From positions 1,116,001 to 1,180,000 of the forward strand of contig CAWKAA010000005.1 of the NCBI GenBank assembly GCA_963847515.1: a stretch of 64,000 nucleotides of DNA, written 5' to 3'. Of the stretch, positions 17,745-25,320 are shown piece by piece (within the stretch, counting starts at the first letter, position 1; each line of letters begins with the position of its first letter). The position numbers and the translations under genes were made by a program. The notes under the pieces are model-generated. The model did no database searches. It had not been told where the DNA came from and saw only the letters and a list, made by a program, of their open reading frames with translations. This stretch comes from QHXW01 sp963847515 (GTDB lineage Bacteria; Acidobacteriota; Terriglobia; Bryobacterales; Bryobacteraceae).

Positions 17745-17781
17745 ATAGGATATATAAGCTTCTGTTATAATAGGATTTATA
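17745..17781. promoter_or_regulatory. AT-rich control region with two 12-bp direct repeats between leuA and the LysR gene
   Basis: ATAGGATATATA (17745-17756) and ATAGGATTTATA (17770-17781) differ at one position and lie 25 bp apart, within an AT-rich island in otherwise GC-rich DNA. A TATAAT at 17766-17771 fits a -10 box for the LysR gene, and the reverse strand has a TATAAA near 17737-17732 that could serve leuA. Divergent LysR layouts of this kind usually hold the regulator's binding sites. Confidence 0.5.
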
Positions 17782-17783
17782 CC

Positions 17784-18664
17784 ATGGAACTATATCCGCT
17801 TGCAGGTGTTTCTGACGATCGCCAATGAGAAGAGCTTCTCCCGGGCGGCGGAGAAGCTGCTTCGCACGCCAGCCGGCGGTATCGCTGGCGCTGCAGCGGC
17901 TGGAGCTCGAACTGGGTGAGAAGCTCATCGACCGTTCCGCAAAGGAGATGATCCTGACCGACGCCGGCCGGACCGTTCTCGAATACGCCCGGCGCTTCGA
18001 GAACCTGCGGCAGGAGATGGAGAACGCCCTTGCCGAGCTGCGCGACAACTCGGCCGGACGGCTGGCTATCGGCGCTAACGAGTCCACCACGCTTTACCTG
18101 CTGGGCCACATCGAGCGCTACCGGACGGCTCTATCCCAAGATTAAAGTCCAAGTGCGGCGCAGCCTGTCGAGCAAGATTCCCGGGGAACTGATCGACGGC
18201 AATCTGGAACTGGGGGTTATCAGCTACGACCCGGGGGATGCGCGACTGGTATCGACTGTTCTTTACACCGATTCACTGGTTTTCGTGGTTTCGCCCGAAG
18301 CATGCGTTTGCCAAGCGCAAGAGCGTGTCCATCACAGATCTGGGCGACGAGACCTTTATCGCGCACAACGTGGTTTCGCCGTATCGCGAGGTGGTGATCC
18401 GCGAATTCCAGCGCCACAAGGTTCCGCTGAATATGGAGGTCGAGATGCCGACCGTCGAGACCATCAGGCGGCTGGTCGAAGACAATCAAGGGCGTAGCCT
18501 TTCTGCCGCGCATGTGCGTGGAGAAGGATCTGGACCAGAGGACGCTGTGCGAGGTAAAGGTAAAAGAGATGCAGGTGGAGCGCAAGATCCGGCTGGTGTA
18601 TCCGTCGCGGCGCGCGCTCAGCCATGCGGCGCAAGCGTTCTTAGAGGTTGTTCAAAAGGGGTAG
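17784..18664 (+). pseudogene. LysR-family transcriptional regulator, about five frameshifts
   Basis: Divergent from leuA. Reading across frames gives a continuous LysR protein. The winged helix is LQVFLTIANEKSFSRAAEKL, SLALQRLELELGEKLIDRS and ILTDAGRTVLEYARRFENL. The effector domain includes GRLAIGANESTTLYLLGHIE, IPGELIDGNLELGVISYD and DETFIAHNVVSPYREVVI. The end is LVYPSRRALSHAAQAFLEVV, closing at TAG 18662. Each break needs one extra base removed, near 17805, 17871, 18127, 18296 and 18491. Rejoined length is about 290 residues, normal for the family. The position suggests a regulator of the leu operon, although such LysR proteins can also control sulfur or CO2 genes. ATG 17784 is the only start giving the helix-turn-helix. 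Confidence 0.8.
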
Positions 18665-18669
18665 GGCAG

Positions 18670-19968
18670 CTGCGCACACGACTCCTCTACACGGTGCTGG
18701 CTTTCAGCGTCCTCGTTCGCGTACCTGCCTTTCAAGCCGCACGGTTTGACGTTCCCTCCTTTCATCACGACATTCTAGCGATCCTCGAAAAGCGCTGCCA
18801 GGAGTGTCACCGCCCGGGTCAGGTTGCGCCCATGCCGTTTCTTACGTATCAGCAGACGCGGCCCTGGGCCAGAGCGATCCGAGAAGCGGTGCTCTTGAAG
18901 AAGATGCCACCGTGGTTCGCCGAACCGGGTTATGGCCCGTTCTCAAACGATCGCGCGCTCACAAAAGAGGAGATCGACACGCTGGTCCGCTGGGCCGATG
19001 GCGGTGCACCTGAGGGCGACCGGAAGGACGGCCCTCGGCCCCGCCACTGGACGGAAGACTGGAACATTCCAAAGCCTGACCTGGTGCTCGGAATGCCGGC
19101 CCCGTTTCCGTTGCCGTCATTTGGGGATGTGGAGTATCAGTACATTGTGGTTCCGGCCGGTTTGAAAGAAGACAAGTGGGTAGAGATGGCGGAACTGCGC
19201 CCCGGCAGCCCCGCGGTCGTACACCACGCCGTGGTCTACGTTCGCGAGCCGGGTTCCACTTGGCTGCGGGACGCGAAACCCGACATACCCTACGTCCCGC
19301 CGGGCCGCACACCCCGTGAACGCCTGCTGAACGGCACCACGACCAGCGACATTCTGCTGGTCTACGCACCGGGTAACGTTCCAGAGAAATGGCCGCAGGG
19401 CTTTGCCAAGCTGATCAAAGCCGGATCGGACTTCGTATTTCAGATGCATTACACTCCCAATGGCCGCGTCTTGAGCGATCAAACGCGTGTCGGGCTGATC
19501 TTCACGCCAACCGTACCTGAGCACCGCGTCATCACGCTGCAATTGGGTAACGATCATTTCGTGATTCCGCCCGGGCACCCGGATTATCGTGTGGCGGCGT
19601 GGGGGACCCTGCCGAACGATGCCCTGCTGCTGAGCCTGTTTCCGCACATGCATCTGCGCGGCAAGAGTTTCGAGTACAACATAGTCGAAACGGGCGGCAA
19701 GCGGCGCACGCTTTTGCGAGTCAGCCCGTACAATTTCCACTGGCAGCTCTCGTACCGGCTTGCGCAGCCTGTCGCCCTTCAGGCGGACACCAAGCTCGAG
19801 TGCGTGGCGTATTTCGATAACTCAGCCAATAATCCCAATAATCCGGACCCGGACGATGCAGTCCGCTTTGGTCCGCAAAGCTGGGAGGAAATGATGATCG
19901 GATTTTTTGATGTCGCTGTCGATGCGCGCACGGATAAGCCGGCGTACTTTGTTCGCGGCGGACGATGA
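18670..19968 (+). CDS. Exported cytochrome c-type / copper monooxygenase-like protein
   Basis: A protein of about 432 residues, exported. The start is uncertain: CTG 18670 has AAGGGG 8 nt upstream and gives a good signal peptide (MRTRLLYTVLAFSVLVRVPA), while the first conventional codon is GTG 18694. After the signal comes a c-type haem motif, RCQECHRPGQVAPMPF, in a domain with KKMPPWFAEPGYGPFSNDR. The C-terminal half resembles copper type II, ascorbate-dependent monooxygenases: VVHHAVVYVRE, FVFQMHYTPNGR and LFPHMHLRGKSFEYN supply His/Met copper ligands. Acidobacteria carry many such proteins; the substrate is unknown. The upstream open frame (from 18238) belongs to the LysR gene. It ends back-to-back with the ORF6N gene, with no space between stops. 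Confidence 0.82.
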   Translation: MRTRLLYTVLAFSVLVRVPAFQAARFDVPSFHHDILAILEKRCQECHRPGQVAPMPFLTYQQTRPWARAIREAVLLKKMPPWFAEPGYGPFSNDRALTKEEIDTLVRWADGGAPEGDRKDGPRPRHWTEDWNIPKPDLVLGMPAPFPLPSFGDVEYQYIVVPAGLKEDKWVEMAELRPGSPAVVHHAVVYVREPGSTWLRDAKPDIPYVPPGRTPRERLLNGTTTSDILLVYAPGNVPEKWPQGFAKLIKAGSDFVFQMHYTPNGRVLSDQTRVGLIFTPTVPEHRVITLQLGNDHFVIPPGHPDYRVAAWGTLPNDALLLSLFPHMHLRGKSFEYNIVETGGKRRTLLRVSPYNFHWQLSYRLAQPVALQADTKLECVAYFDNSANNPNNPDPDDAVRFGPQSWEEMMIGFFDVAVDARTDKPAYFVRGGR

Positions 19969-20526
19969 TCAAACCACGGTTGGACGACGCGCGGCGACGA
20001 ATCCAATCGGGCGGCGTGGCGGCTCGGGAGCGTGTATCAGACGCTTCAGCGCGTCGAAGACGAGCTTGATGTTGTGGTCATGATGATTGCATCGCCGTTC
20101 AAGTTCGCCGAGTTTGCGTGCGAGATTTCTGTAGGTGACGGCCATCTCGCGGAGGCTGACAAAGGCGCGCATGACGGCGATGTTCACTTGTATGGCTCGT
20201 TCGCTCTTCAGCACGGCGGAGAGCATGGCAACGCCCTCTTGGGTGAACGCGAAGGGCTGGTAGCGCCTGCCGCCGCGGTTTGAGATCACAATTTGTGATC
20301 TCAAAGATCGCACCTCGCTGGCTGTCAATTGGAACATGAAGTCTGCCGGGAAACGACTGCGGTTCCGCTTGACCGCTTGATTGAGGGTTCTGGTCGGGAC
20401 GCCATACAACTCCGCCAGGTCTCGATCCAGCATTACCTTGTGGTCGCGAACGGCATAGATGCGGTTTGCAATCATTTCGGCGGCGCCAGCAACCCGGCTG
20501 CGAATGAAGACTTGTTTTGAGGCCAC
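19969..20526 (-). CDS. ORF6N-domain DNA-binding protein
   Basis: A 185-residue protein with a clear ORF6N domain at about residues 18-105: RIYAVRDHKVMLDRDLAELY, GVPTRTLNQAVKRNRSRFP, DFMFQLTASEV and YQPFAFTQEGVAMLSAVLKS. The following region (RAFVSLREMAVTYRNLARKL) is a predicted coiled-coil-like helix, and the tail is Pro/Arg-rich. The domain is common in phage and mobile-element regulators but also occurs as solitary chromosomal genes; no other phage gene is nearby. GTG 20526 is the longest start, and an ATG at 20475 is possible. Function unknown, probably DNA-binding. Confidence 0.88.
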   Translation of the reverse strand: MASKQVFIRSRVAGAAEMIANRIYAVRDHKVMLDRDLAELYGVPTRTLNQAVKRNRSRFPADFMFQLTASEVRSLRSQIVISNRGGRRYQPFAFTQEGVAMLSAVLKSERAIQVNIAVMRAFVSLREMAVTYRNLARKLGELERRCNHHDHNIKLVFDALKRLIHAPEPPRRPIGFVAARRPTVV

Positions 20527-20627
20527 GTAGTCTCGTGCGTCCTAGGTGGCGGGAATCTCATTAATTGCGGCTAGCCGATGTGGCACAATGAAAAATAGTT
20601 CGGAGGATGACCCATAGCCTTTACCAG

Positions 20628-20644
20628 CGGCACGAAACGTGCCG
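20628..20644. repeat. Perfect hairpin upstream of lspA
   Basis: CGGCACG-AAA-CGTGCCG, a 7-bp stem with a 3-nt loop, lies 100 bp before lspA in a 217-bp non-coding stretch. There is no T run. It could be a small extragenic repeat or a 5' leader structure. Confidence 0.35.
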
Positions 20645-20743
20645 AGGATAGGGACCGTCTTTTGGTAGTGAGTCAGATGGCGCGGGGAAGGTTCCAGTGT
20701 GCCGTAGGCGAAGTCTGCATTCCCGTCCTGGGGGACATTCCTG

Positions 20744-21253
20744 ATGCCTGATTCGCGATCTCGCGCAATGATGTATGGCCTGGCGGGCGCGGTTTTCGCC
20801 ATTGACAGGCTCACGAAGTGGATTATCGAGACCCGCGTGGGGTCGTTCGATACGCACGTCGTCATACCGGATTTCTTTGAAATCGTGCATTCAGAAAATC
20901 GGGGGGCGGCATTCGGCTTGTTTGCGGAATCCAATTCGGAATGGCGCACGCTGCTGCTGATCGGGTTCTCGGCAGTGGCGCTGGTCGCTCTTATCGTCAT
21001 GTTATGGAAAACGCCGCGTTTGGATCGCATGACGGCCACGGCATTGGCGCTGATTCTGGGAGGGGCTATGGGGAATGTGTTCGACCGGGTACGGTGGGGC
21101 ACTGTTACCGATTTCCTGCTGTTTTATATTGGCCGGTACCAGTGGCCGGCGTTTAATGCAGCAGACAGCGCCATAGTTATTGGCAGTAGTCTGCTGCTAC
21201 TTGATTTCTTGAAGCCCAAACGCCAACCGGCGCACAGTCCAGATGTTCCCTGA
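20744..21253 (+). CDS. lspA: Lipoprotein signal peptidase (signal peptidase II)
   Basis: A 169-residue inner-membrane aspartic protease that cleaves signal peptides of lipidated prolipoproteins. Four membrane helices are visible. The catalytic dyad fits D123 (WGTVTDFLLFY) and D141 (FNAADSAIVIG), with the conserved ENRGAAFGLF region at 51-60 and GGAMGNVFDRV at 107-116. Length is normal. It overlaps lgt by 11 bp, so the two lipoprotein maturation enzymes are coupled. ATG 20744 gives the expected N-terminal helix. Confidence 0.95.
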   Translation: MPDSRSRAMMYGLAGAVFAIDRLTKWIIETRVGSFDTHVVIPDFFEIVHSENRGAAFGLFAESNSEWRTLLLIGFSAVALVALIVMLWKTPRLDRMTATALALILGGAMGNVFDRVRWGTVTDFLLFYIGRYQWPAFNAADSAIVIGSSLLLLDFLKPKRQPAHSPDVP

Positions 21254-22064
21254 AGTTTTTCACATCCGCGGGTTCTTCCTACCAACCTATGGGTTGCTGG
21301 TTGCTGTTGCGTTTCTGACGGCGCTGTGGGTCACGGGGAGGCTGGCCAAGCAGTCCGGCCTCAACCAGGAATCCGTGCTCAACCTCGGCATTTACTGCGC
21401 GCTAGCGGGAATCGTGGGTGCGAAGGTGCTGATGATTGTTCTCGACCCAGCCATTCGTGGCAACTGGCGCGAGATCTTTTCGATCTCCACAATGCAGGCG
21501 GCAGGTATCTTTTATGGCGGCTTTGCGGCTGCGCTGGCCATGGCCATTTTCTACATGCGGCGCCGGTATTTGCCCGTCTTTAAGACTATGGATGCGTTCG
21601 CACCCGGATTGGCCGTGGGACATGCCATCGGGCGCCTGGGCTGTTTCTCGGCGGGCTGCTGCTGGGGCGTACCGACTCATCTGCCGTGGGCCGTGACCTT
21701 CACCAACCCGCGCGCCAACCAACTGGTCGGCGTTCCACTTGGAGAGCCCTTGCATCCCACGCAGCTTTACGAATCACTCGGCGAGCTAATCATTTTTGCG
21801 GTGCTTTATTCCCGATTTTTGCGGCCCCACCGTGAGGGATCGATCATCAGCCTGTATTTTGCGATGTACGGAATGCTTCGGTTTCTAGTGGAATTTGTGC
21901 GCTTCCATGACCAGCAGTCGAACCCGCTCACGGGACCGTTTTCAACCGAGCAGTGGATCTCGCTGGCGCTGGTGGCCGCGGGAATCGGTTACTGGCTGTT
22001 CGCGCGGAATCGCCAGGCAATCATCAAGGCAATGTCACCGGCAGCCACCAATGCCCGCTCGTAG
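21243..22064 (+). CDS. lgt: Prolipoprotein diacylglyceryl transferase
   Basis: A 273-residue inner-membrane enzyme that attaches diacylglycerol to the lipobox cysteine, the step before LspA. Motifs: FFLPTYGLLVAVAFLTALWV in the first helix, AGIFYGGFAAALAM, the signature HAIGRLGCFSAGCCWG, HPTQLYESLGELIIF, and RFLVEFVRFHDQQ near the C-terminus. About seven membrane helices. Starts inside the end of lspA. The downstream glycosyltransferase begins 24 bp later, probably in the same transcript. Confidence 0.95.
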   Translation: MFPEVFHIRGFFLPTYGLLVAVAFLTALWVTGRLAKQSGLNQESVLNLGIYCALAGIVGAKVLMIVLDPAIRGNWREIFSISTMQAAGIFYGGFAAALAMAIFYMRRRYLPVFKTMDAFAPGLAVGHAIGRLGCFSAGCCWGVPTHLPWAVTFTNPRANQLVGVPLGEPLHPTQLYESLGELIIFAVLYSRFLRPHREGSIISLYFAMYGMLRFLVEFVRFHDQQSNPLTGPFSTEQWISLALVAAGIGYWLFARNRQAIIKAMSPAATNARS

Positions 22065-22088
22065 CCGTGTTATCCTGATGCGCTCACG

Positions 22089-23039
22089 ATGCCACAGCTG
22101 CGGCACGCCAAACCTCCGAAAACCGAGCTGATCTCGCCGCAGCCGGCCGAGCCGCGGGAACAGCCGGAAGCGCCCAAGCCCATCCGAGTCACGGCTCTCA
22201 TCGTCTCGCACAACCGCGTCAGTATGCTGCGGCGGGCCATCGAGTCTCTTGAAAAGTCCGAAGAACGCGAGAAGCTGGAGATACTGGTTGTGGATAACGG
22301 CTCGACCGACGGCAGTGCGCAGCTCGAGGACGAGTTTCCTAATACCCGCTTCATCCGCATACCGCGCAATTTTGGTTTGACGAAAGCTCTAAACATCGGC
22401 GCGCGCGGCGTCGCAGGCGAATTCGTACTGTTCCTTCACGAGGACACCGAAGTGTCGCCGGATACCGTTCGGGTATTAGCATCCATCCTGGAAAGTCAGA
22501 GTGAGGCAGGCGTAGCCTGCCCCCTATTGGTGACCGAGGACGGAACGCCGGCGCCGCAAATTGCCGATCTTCCCGCACTTGGCCGCGGAGAGATCGCCTG
22601 GCGTCCGGCCCATCCTGAAACCGGCGAACAGGCGGTCGAATACGCCCGCGGCGCCGCGCTAATGGTCCGCAAGTTCTTTTTGACCGCTATGCGACAGATC
22701 GATGAACGTTATGGGACCTTTGGTAGCGACGCCGAACTCTGCTTCCAGGCCATCCGTGCAGGCAAGCGTGTTCTACTTGTGCCATCCACCACGGTTCTGC
22801 ATCACGGCCGGGCGCCGCTCGATGCGCCAGCCCGCGGGGCTCACGACGCGGATGTCATGCTCGGCGTAGCCGTTTATGTGCGTAAGCGTTTCGGCGTGAT
22901 GCCCGGCATGTGGTTCCGGCTTACCGCGATCTTTCGTGCCCTCGGCGGTCTGTTGAGTTTCCGCGATTTCCGCTATCATTTAGCGCTTCTGGAAGCCCTA
23001 CTGAGTGGGCAGAAGATTGATGGAACTCAGGCGCAATAG
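22089..23039 (+). CDS. Family 2 glycosyltransferase
   Basis: A 316-residue GT-A glycosyltransferase. The nucleotide-sugar site is clear: RVTALIVSHNRVSMLRRAIE at about 35-54, ILVVDNGSTDGSAQLEDEF, and the DxD-like metal motif in FLHEDTEVSPDTV. It also has GAALMVRKFFLTAMRQIDE and YGTFGSDAELCFQAIRAGKR, as in rhamnosyl-type transferases. The N-terminal 35 residues are a Pro-rich extension and the C-terminal 50 residues contain a hydrophobic helix. Sugar and acceptor are unknown; nearby LPS genes make a surface glycan plausible. Confidence 0.88.
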   Translation: MPQLRHAKPPKTELISPQPAEPREQPEAPKPIRVTALIVSHNRVSMLRRAIESLEKSEEREKLEILVVDNGSTDGSAQLEDEFPNTRFIRIPRNFGLTKALNIGARGVAGEFVLFLHEDTEVSPDTVRVLASILESQSEAGVACPLLVTEDGTPAPQIADLPALGRGEIAWRPAHPETGEQAVEYARGAALMVRKFFLTAMRQIDERYGTFGSDAELCFQAIRAGKRVLLVPSTTVLHHGRAPLDAPARGAHDADVMLGVAVYVRKRFGVMPGMWFRLTAIFRALGGLLSFRDFRYHLALLEALLSGQKIDGTQAQ

Positions 23040-23112
23040 GCTAACACGCTTGATTTCAAGTACTTCCTCGGTCAACTACAGCTTTTTCTGAAAATCGTCG
23101 ATACTAGTGCGT

Positions 23113-23577
23113 ATGACCGAGATGCTGTGGGTCGGTTTACCTATTTTGATCTCTATTGGATCAGGTGCTCTGGCGTATTTCGTGATGAAGGCCCGCATGG
23201 AAGCCGCCATCGCCGGCGAGCGGACATCGCTGGCTGAAGCGCGGGCTGTGCTGAATGCTCAGTCAAAGACGCTTGCGGAGACGATTCGAGCTACTGAAGA
23301 AGCTGCCAAACGCCAGGCATTCGACGAGTTTCTCGCCGATCTGCGCGTGGAGGAACGCCATTACTTGCGGGAACAAAAGGCGCTGTTTCTGAGCAAAAAG
23401 AGCCTGGTATTGCAGGAGCGCATCTTTTTCCGGAACATTCCATTGTCCAGCTGGGTGGAGCACGAAATGCCTGTGGAAGAGGGGGCTGACGTGGAGAAGC
23501 TTGCGCGGACACTCGCCGTTTTCGCACCGGAGATGCTGCTGGCGCCGACTACTGGTATCAAGAAGCTGCTGCGCTGA
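23113..23577 (+). CDS. Small membrane-anchored coiled-coil protein, unknown function
   Basis: A 154-residue protein not recognised as a family. The N-terminal helix (MLWVGLPILISIGSGALAYFVMKAR, residues about 4-28) is one membrane anchor. It is followed by a charged Ala/Glu-rich helix of about 60 residues that looks like a coiled coil, then LVLQERIFFRNIPLSSWVEH and an acidic region. ATG 23113 is preferred over GTG 23107: a -10-like GATACT sits 7 nt upstream, again a leaderless layout. It ends 2 bp from the end of the converging pilin gene. Overall design resembles cytosol-facing membrane scaffolds. Confidence 0.7.
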   Translation: MTEMLWVGLPILISIGSGALAYFVMKARMEAAIAGERTSLAEARAVLNAQSKTLAETIRATEEAAKRQAFDEFLADLRVEERHYLREQKALFLSKKSLVLQERIFFRNIPLSSWVEHEMPVEEGADVEKLARTLAVFAPEMLLAPTTGIKKLLR

Positions 23578-23579
23578 AT

Positions 23580-24059
23580 TTACTTGAGGATTGGGCTGGC
23601 CGCAGTTGCCGGTTCCTGACCAAAATTCTGACGGATCACCATGCTCTGGTCGGAATAGAACGTGCGGCTACCCGACGTCCCGAACGCCACCGGATTCGCG
23701 TTGATGATGTAGCCGCCCGGCGTAGCCGTTAGGGTAAACTTATAGCCCTGCTTCTCACCAAGCGCCAGATCTTCGGGAATCAGATCGGACGCCGCCGGTC
23801 CCACGGTTCCGCTAGTGGGCGGACCCAGTTCCGCGAGTGTGGCGGCGTATTTGCTGTACTGAGAATAGTACTGTGTTTGGCCTGTATGAATAGTCCGGAG
23901 GGCCTGAAGGGCCGCCATTTCCTGTGAGTACATGCGGGCGCGGCTCAACTTCGGCATGGCGACCGCCAGAATAATCAGGATAATGGCGATAACGATCAGC
24001 AACTCGATCAGCGAAAAGCCGAATTGGCGGCGCGTCTTTTTCAACTTGGACCTCTCCAT
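23580..24059 (-). CDS. Type IV pilin-like (prepilin N-terminal methylation) protein
   Basis: A 159-residue prepilin. The leader is basic (MERSKLKKTRRQFG) and is followed by the prepilin peptidase site G14|F15 with the conserved Glu at +5 (GFSLIELLIVIAIILIIL). The long hydrophobic helix leads to RARMYSQEMAALQALRTIHT and a small globular head containing GYKFTLTATPGGYIINANP, typical of type II secretion/type IV pseudopilins that resemble PilA. No Cys pair is seen. It is the last gene of the kdsB-pyrG-kdsA unit, 23 bp after kdsA. Confidence 0.92.
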   Translation of the reverse strand: MERSKLKKTRRQFGFSLIELLIVIAIILIILAVAMPKLSRARMYSQEMAALQALRTIHTGQTQYYSQYSKYAATLAELGPPTSGTVGPAASDLIPEDLALGEKQGYKFTLTATPGGYIINANPVAFGTSGSRTFYSDQSMVIRQNFGQEPATAASPILK

Positions 24060-24082
24060 TATTGTATGACGGGGCCCGGCCG

Positions 24083-24913
24083 CTAGCCGTGCAGGAATTC
24101 TTGGGATTTAACCAGAACATCCAGAGCGCATAGCCGGCGCCAAAAAGCTGCCAGCGAACTCAACCGGAGAGCGTTCGCGCCGTCAGACAGCGCTTGTTCC
24201 GGGTGGTCATGCACCTCGACAAAGATTCCGTCGATGCCCACGGCCACAGCTGCGCGCGCCAGCGGCTCAATGAACTCCGGTTGTCCGCCTGAAGCGCCGC
24301 CCGAGGCGCTAGGGAGTTGCACGCTATGGGTGGCATCGAAAATTACCGGCCATCCGGAATCACGCATGATTTTCAGTCCGCGCATGTCTACCACCAGGTT
24401 GTTGTATCCGAACGATGAGCCGCGCTCCGTCAGCAGGACCTTATCGTTGCCGGTGGAGGCGACTTTCTCCGCTGCGCGCCGGATATCATGAGGCGCGACG
24501 AACTGGCCCTTCTTGATGTTCACCGTGCGGCCCGTGCGGCCCGCTTCCACGAGCAGGTCGGTTTGCCGGCAGAGAAATGCGGGGATTTGCAGGATGTCCG
24601 CCACTTCGGCGGCTGGCGCGGCTTGGGAGGGCTCATGGATATCGGTGAGAATGGCGTGCCCGGCAGCTTTGACTCCGGCGAGGATGCGCAAGCCTTCTTT
24701 GAGTCCGGGACCGCGAAATCCGGCGAGGCTGGTGCGATTGGCTTTATCGAAGGATGCTTTGAAGACGAAGGTTCCAGCAATGTCGCGGATGGCATTGGCC
24801 ATGAAATGCACGTGCTGCTCGCTTTCGATGACGCAGGGTCCGGCAATCAGAGCGATTGGCCCGCCGCCGAAGACGATACTTTCACCGCGGGGTGTCAGCA
24901 GTTCGATGGGCAT
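24083..24913 (-). CDS. kdsA: 3-deoxy-8-phosphooctulonate synthase
   Basis: A 276-residue cytoplasmic enzyme making Kdo-8-phosphate from arabinose-5-phosphate and phosphoenolpyruvate for LPS. Motifs: IALIAGPCVIESEQHVH near the N-terminus, FVFKASFDKANRTSLAGFRG with substrate-binding Lys, ILTDIHEPSQAAPAAEV, IPAFLCRQTDLLVEA, VLLTERGSSFGYNNLVVDMR, PVIFDATHSVQLP and DGIFVEVHDHPEQALSDG. Length is normal. It begins 1 bp after the PIN-domain gene stop, and belongs to the same transcript as kdsB and pyrG. Confidence 0.96.
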   Translation of the reverse strand: MPIELLTPRGESIVFGGGPIALIAGPCVIESEQHVHFMANAIRDIAGTFVFKASFDKANRTSLAGFRGPGLKEGLRILAGVKAAGHAILTDIHEPSQAAPAAEVADILQIPAFLCRQTDLLVEAGRTGRTVNIKKGQFVAPHDIRRAAEKVASTGNDKVLLTERGSSFGYNNLVVDMRGLKIMRDSGWPVIFDATHSVQLPSASGGASGGQPEFIEPLARAAVAVGIDGIFVEVHDHPEQALSDGANALRLSSLAAFWRRLCALDVLVKSQEFLHG

Positions 24914-24914
24914 C

Positions 24915-25319
24915 TCAGGTCAAATCGGTGAGCTGTACAACTTTAATGTGTTTGGTTCGGTAAATGGCGGAGTTTGGCCGTTCAGCGGTGATCAACTCCT
25001 GAGCGCCCGCCAACCAAGCAGCAGCTACGTGCAAAGCATCCATCGCCTTTATCCGGTGTCTTTCCGCCTCCTTGTGGGCAACATCGACGATCTGCTGCAG
25101 ATCACCTCGAAACGCGAGCACTTGGCCTTCGAAGTAAGCATGCATAAACTCATGCTCTGCAGCATCTTCGCAAAACGGGAGAACTTCAAGGGATAGGAAA
25201 GGGCTGGCCACGAAGATCCGGTTGGCATCAGCCAGAACCTTCTGCGCCGAGGCTTTTACGTCGGCCTCACCCTTGTACGCCCCGATAAGGACGTTGGCAT
25301 CGAGGAAAGTAGTAACCAC
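24915..25319 (-). CDS. PIN-domain nuclease (VapC-like)
   Basis: A 134-residue PIN-fold protein. Metal-binding acidic residues fit D7 (TTFLDANVLIGAY), E45 (LSLEVLPF), D94 (KAMDALHVAAAWLAG) and E113 at the usual Asp position (ELITAERPNSAIYR). GTG start, 1 bp after the stop of the preceding unknown gene, so expression is coupled. PIN proteins of VapBC modules cleave RNA, but no standard VapB antitoxin gene precedes it; the 122-residue upstream protein may take that role. Unusually, it sits between pyrG and kdsA in a housekeeping operon. Confidence 0.85.
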   Translation of the reverse strand: MVTTFLDANVLIGAYKGEADVKASAQKVLADANRIFVASPFLSLEVLPFCEDAAEHEFMHAYFEGQVLAFRGDLQQIVDVAHKEAERHRIKAMDALHVAAAWLAGAQELITAERPNSAIYRTKHIKVVQLTDLT

Positions 25320-25320
25320 T

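Noticed and set aside
19969..20526. ORF6N gene as evidence of a prophage
   Set aside because: No integrase, portal, capsid or att-like repeat is near it; flanking genes are chromosomal housekeeping or metabolic genes.
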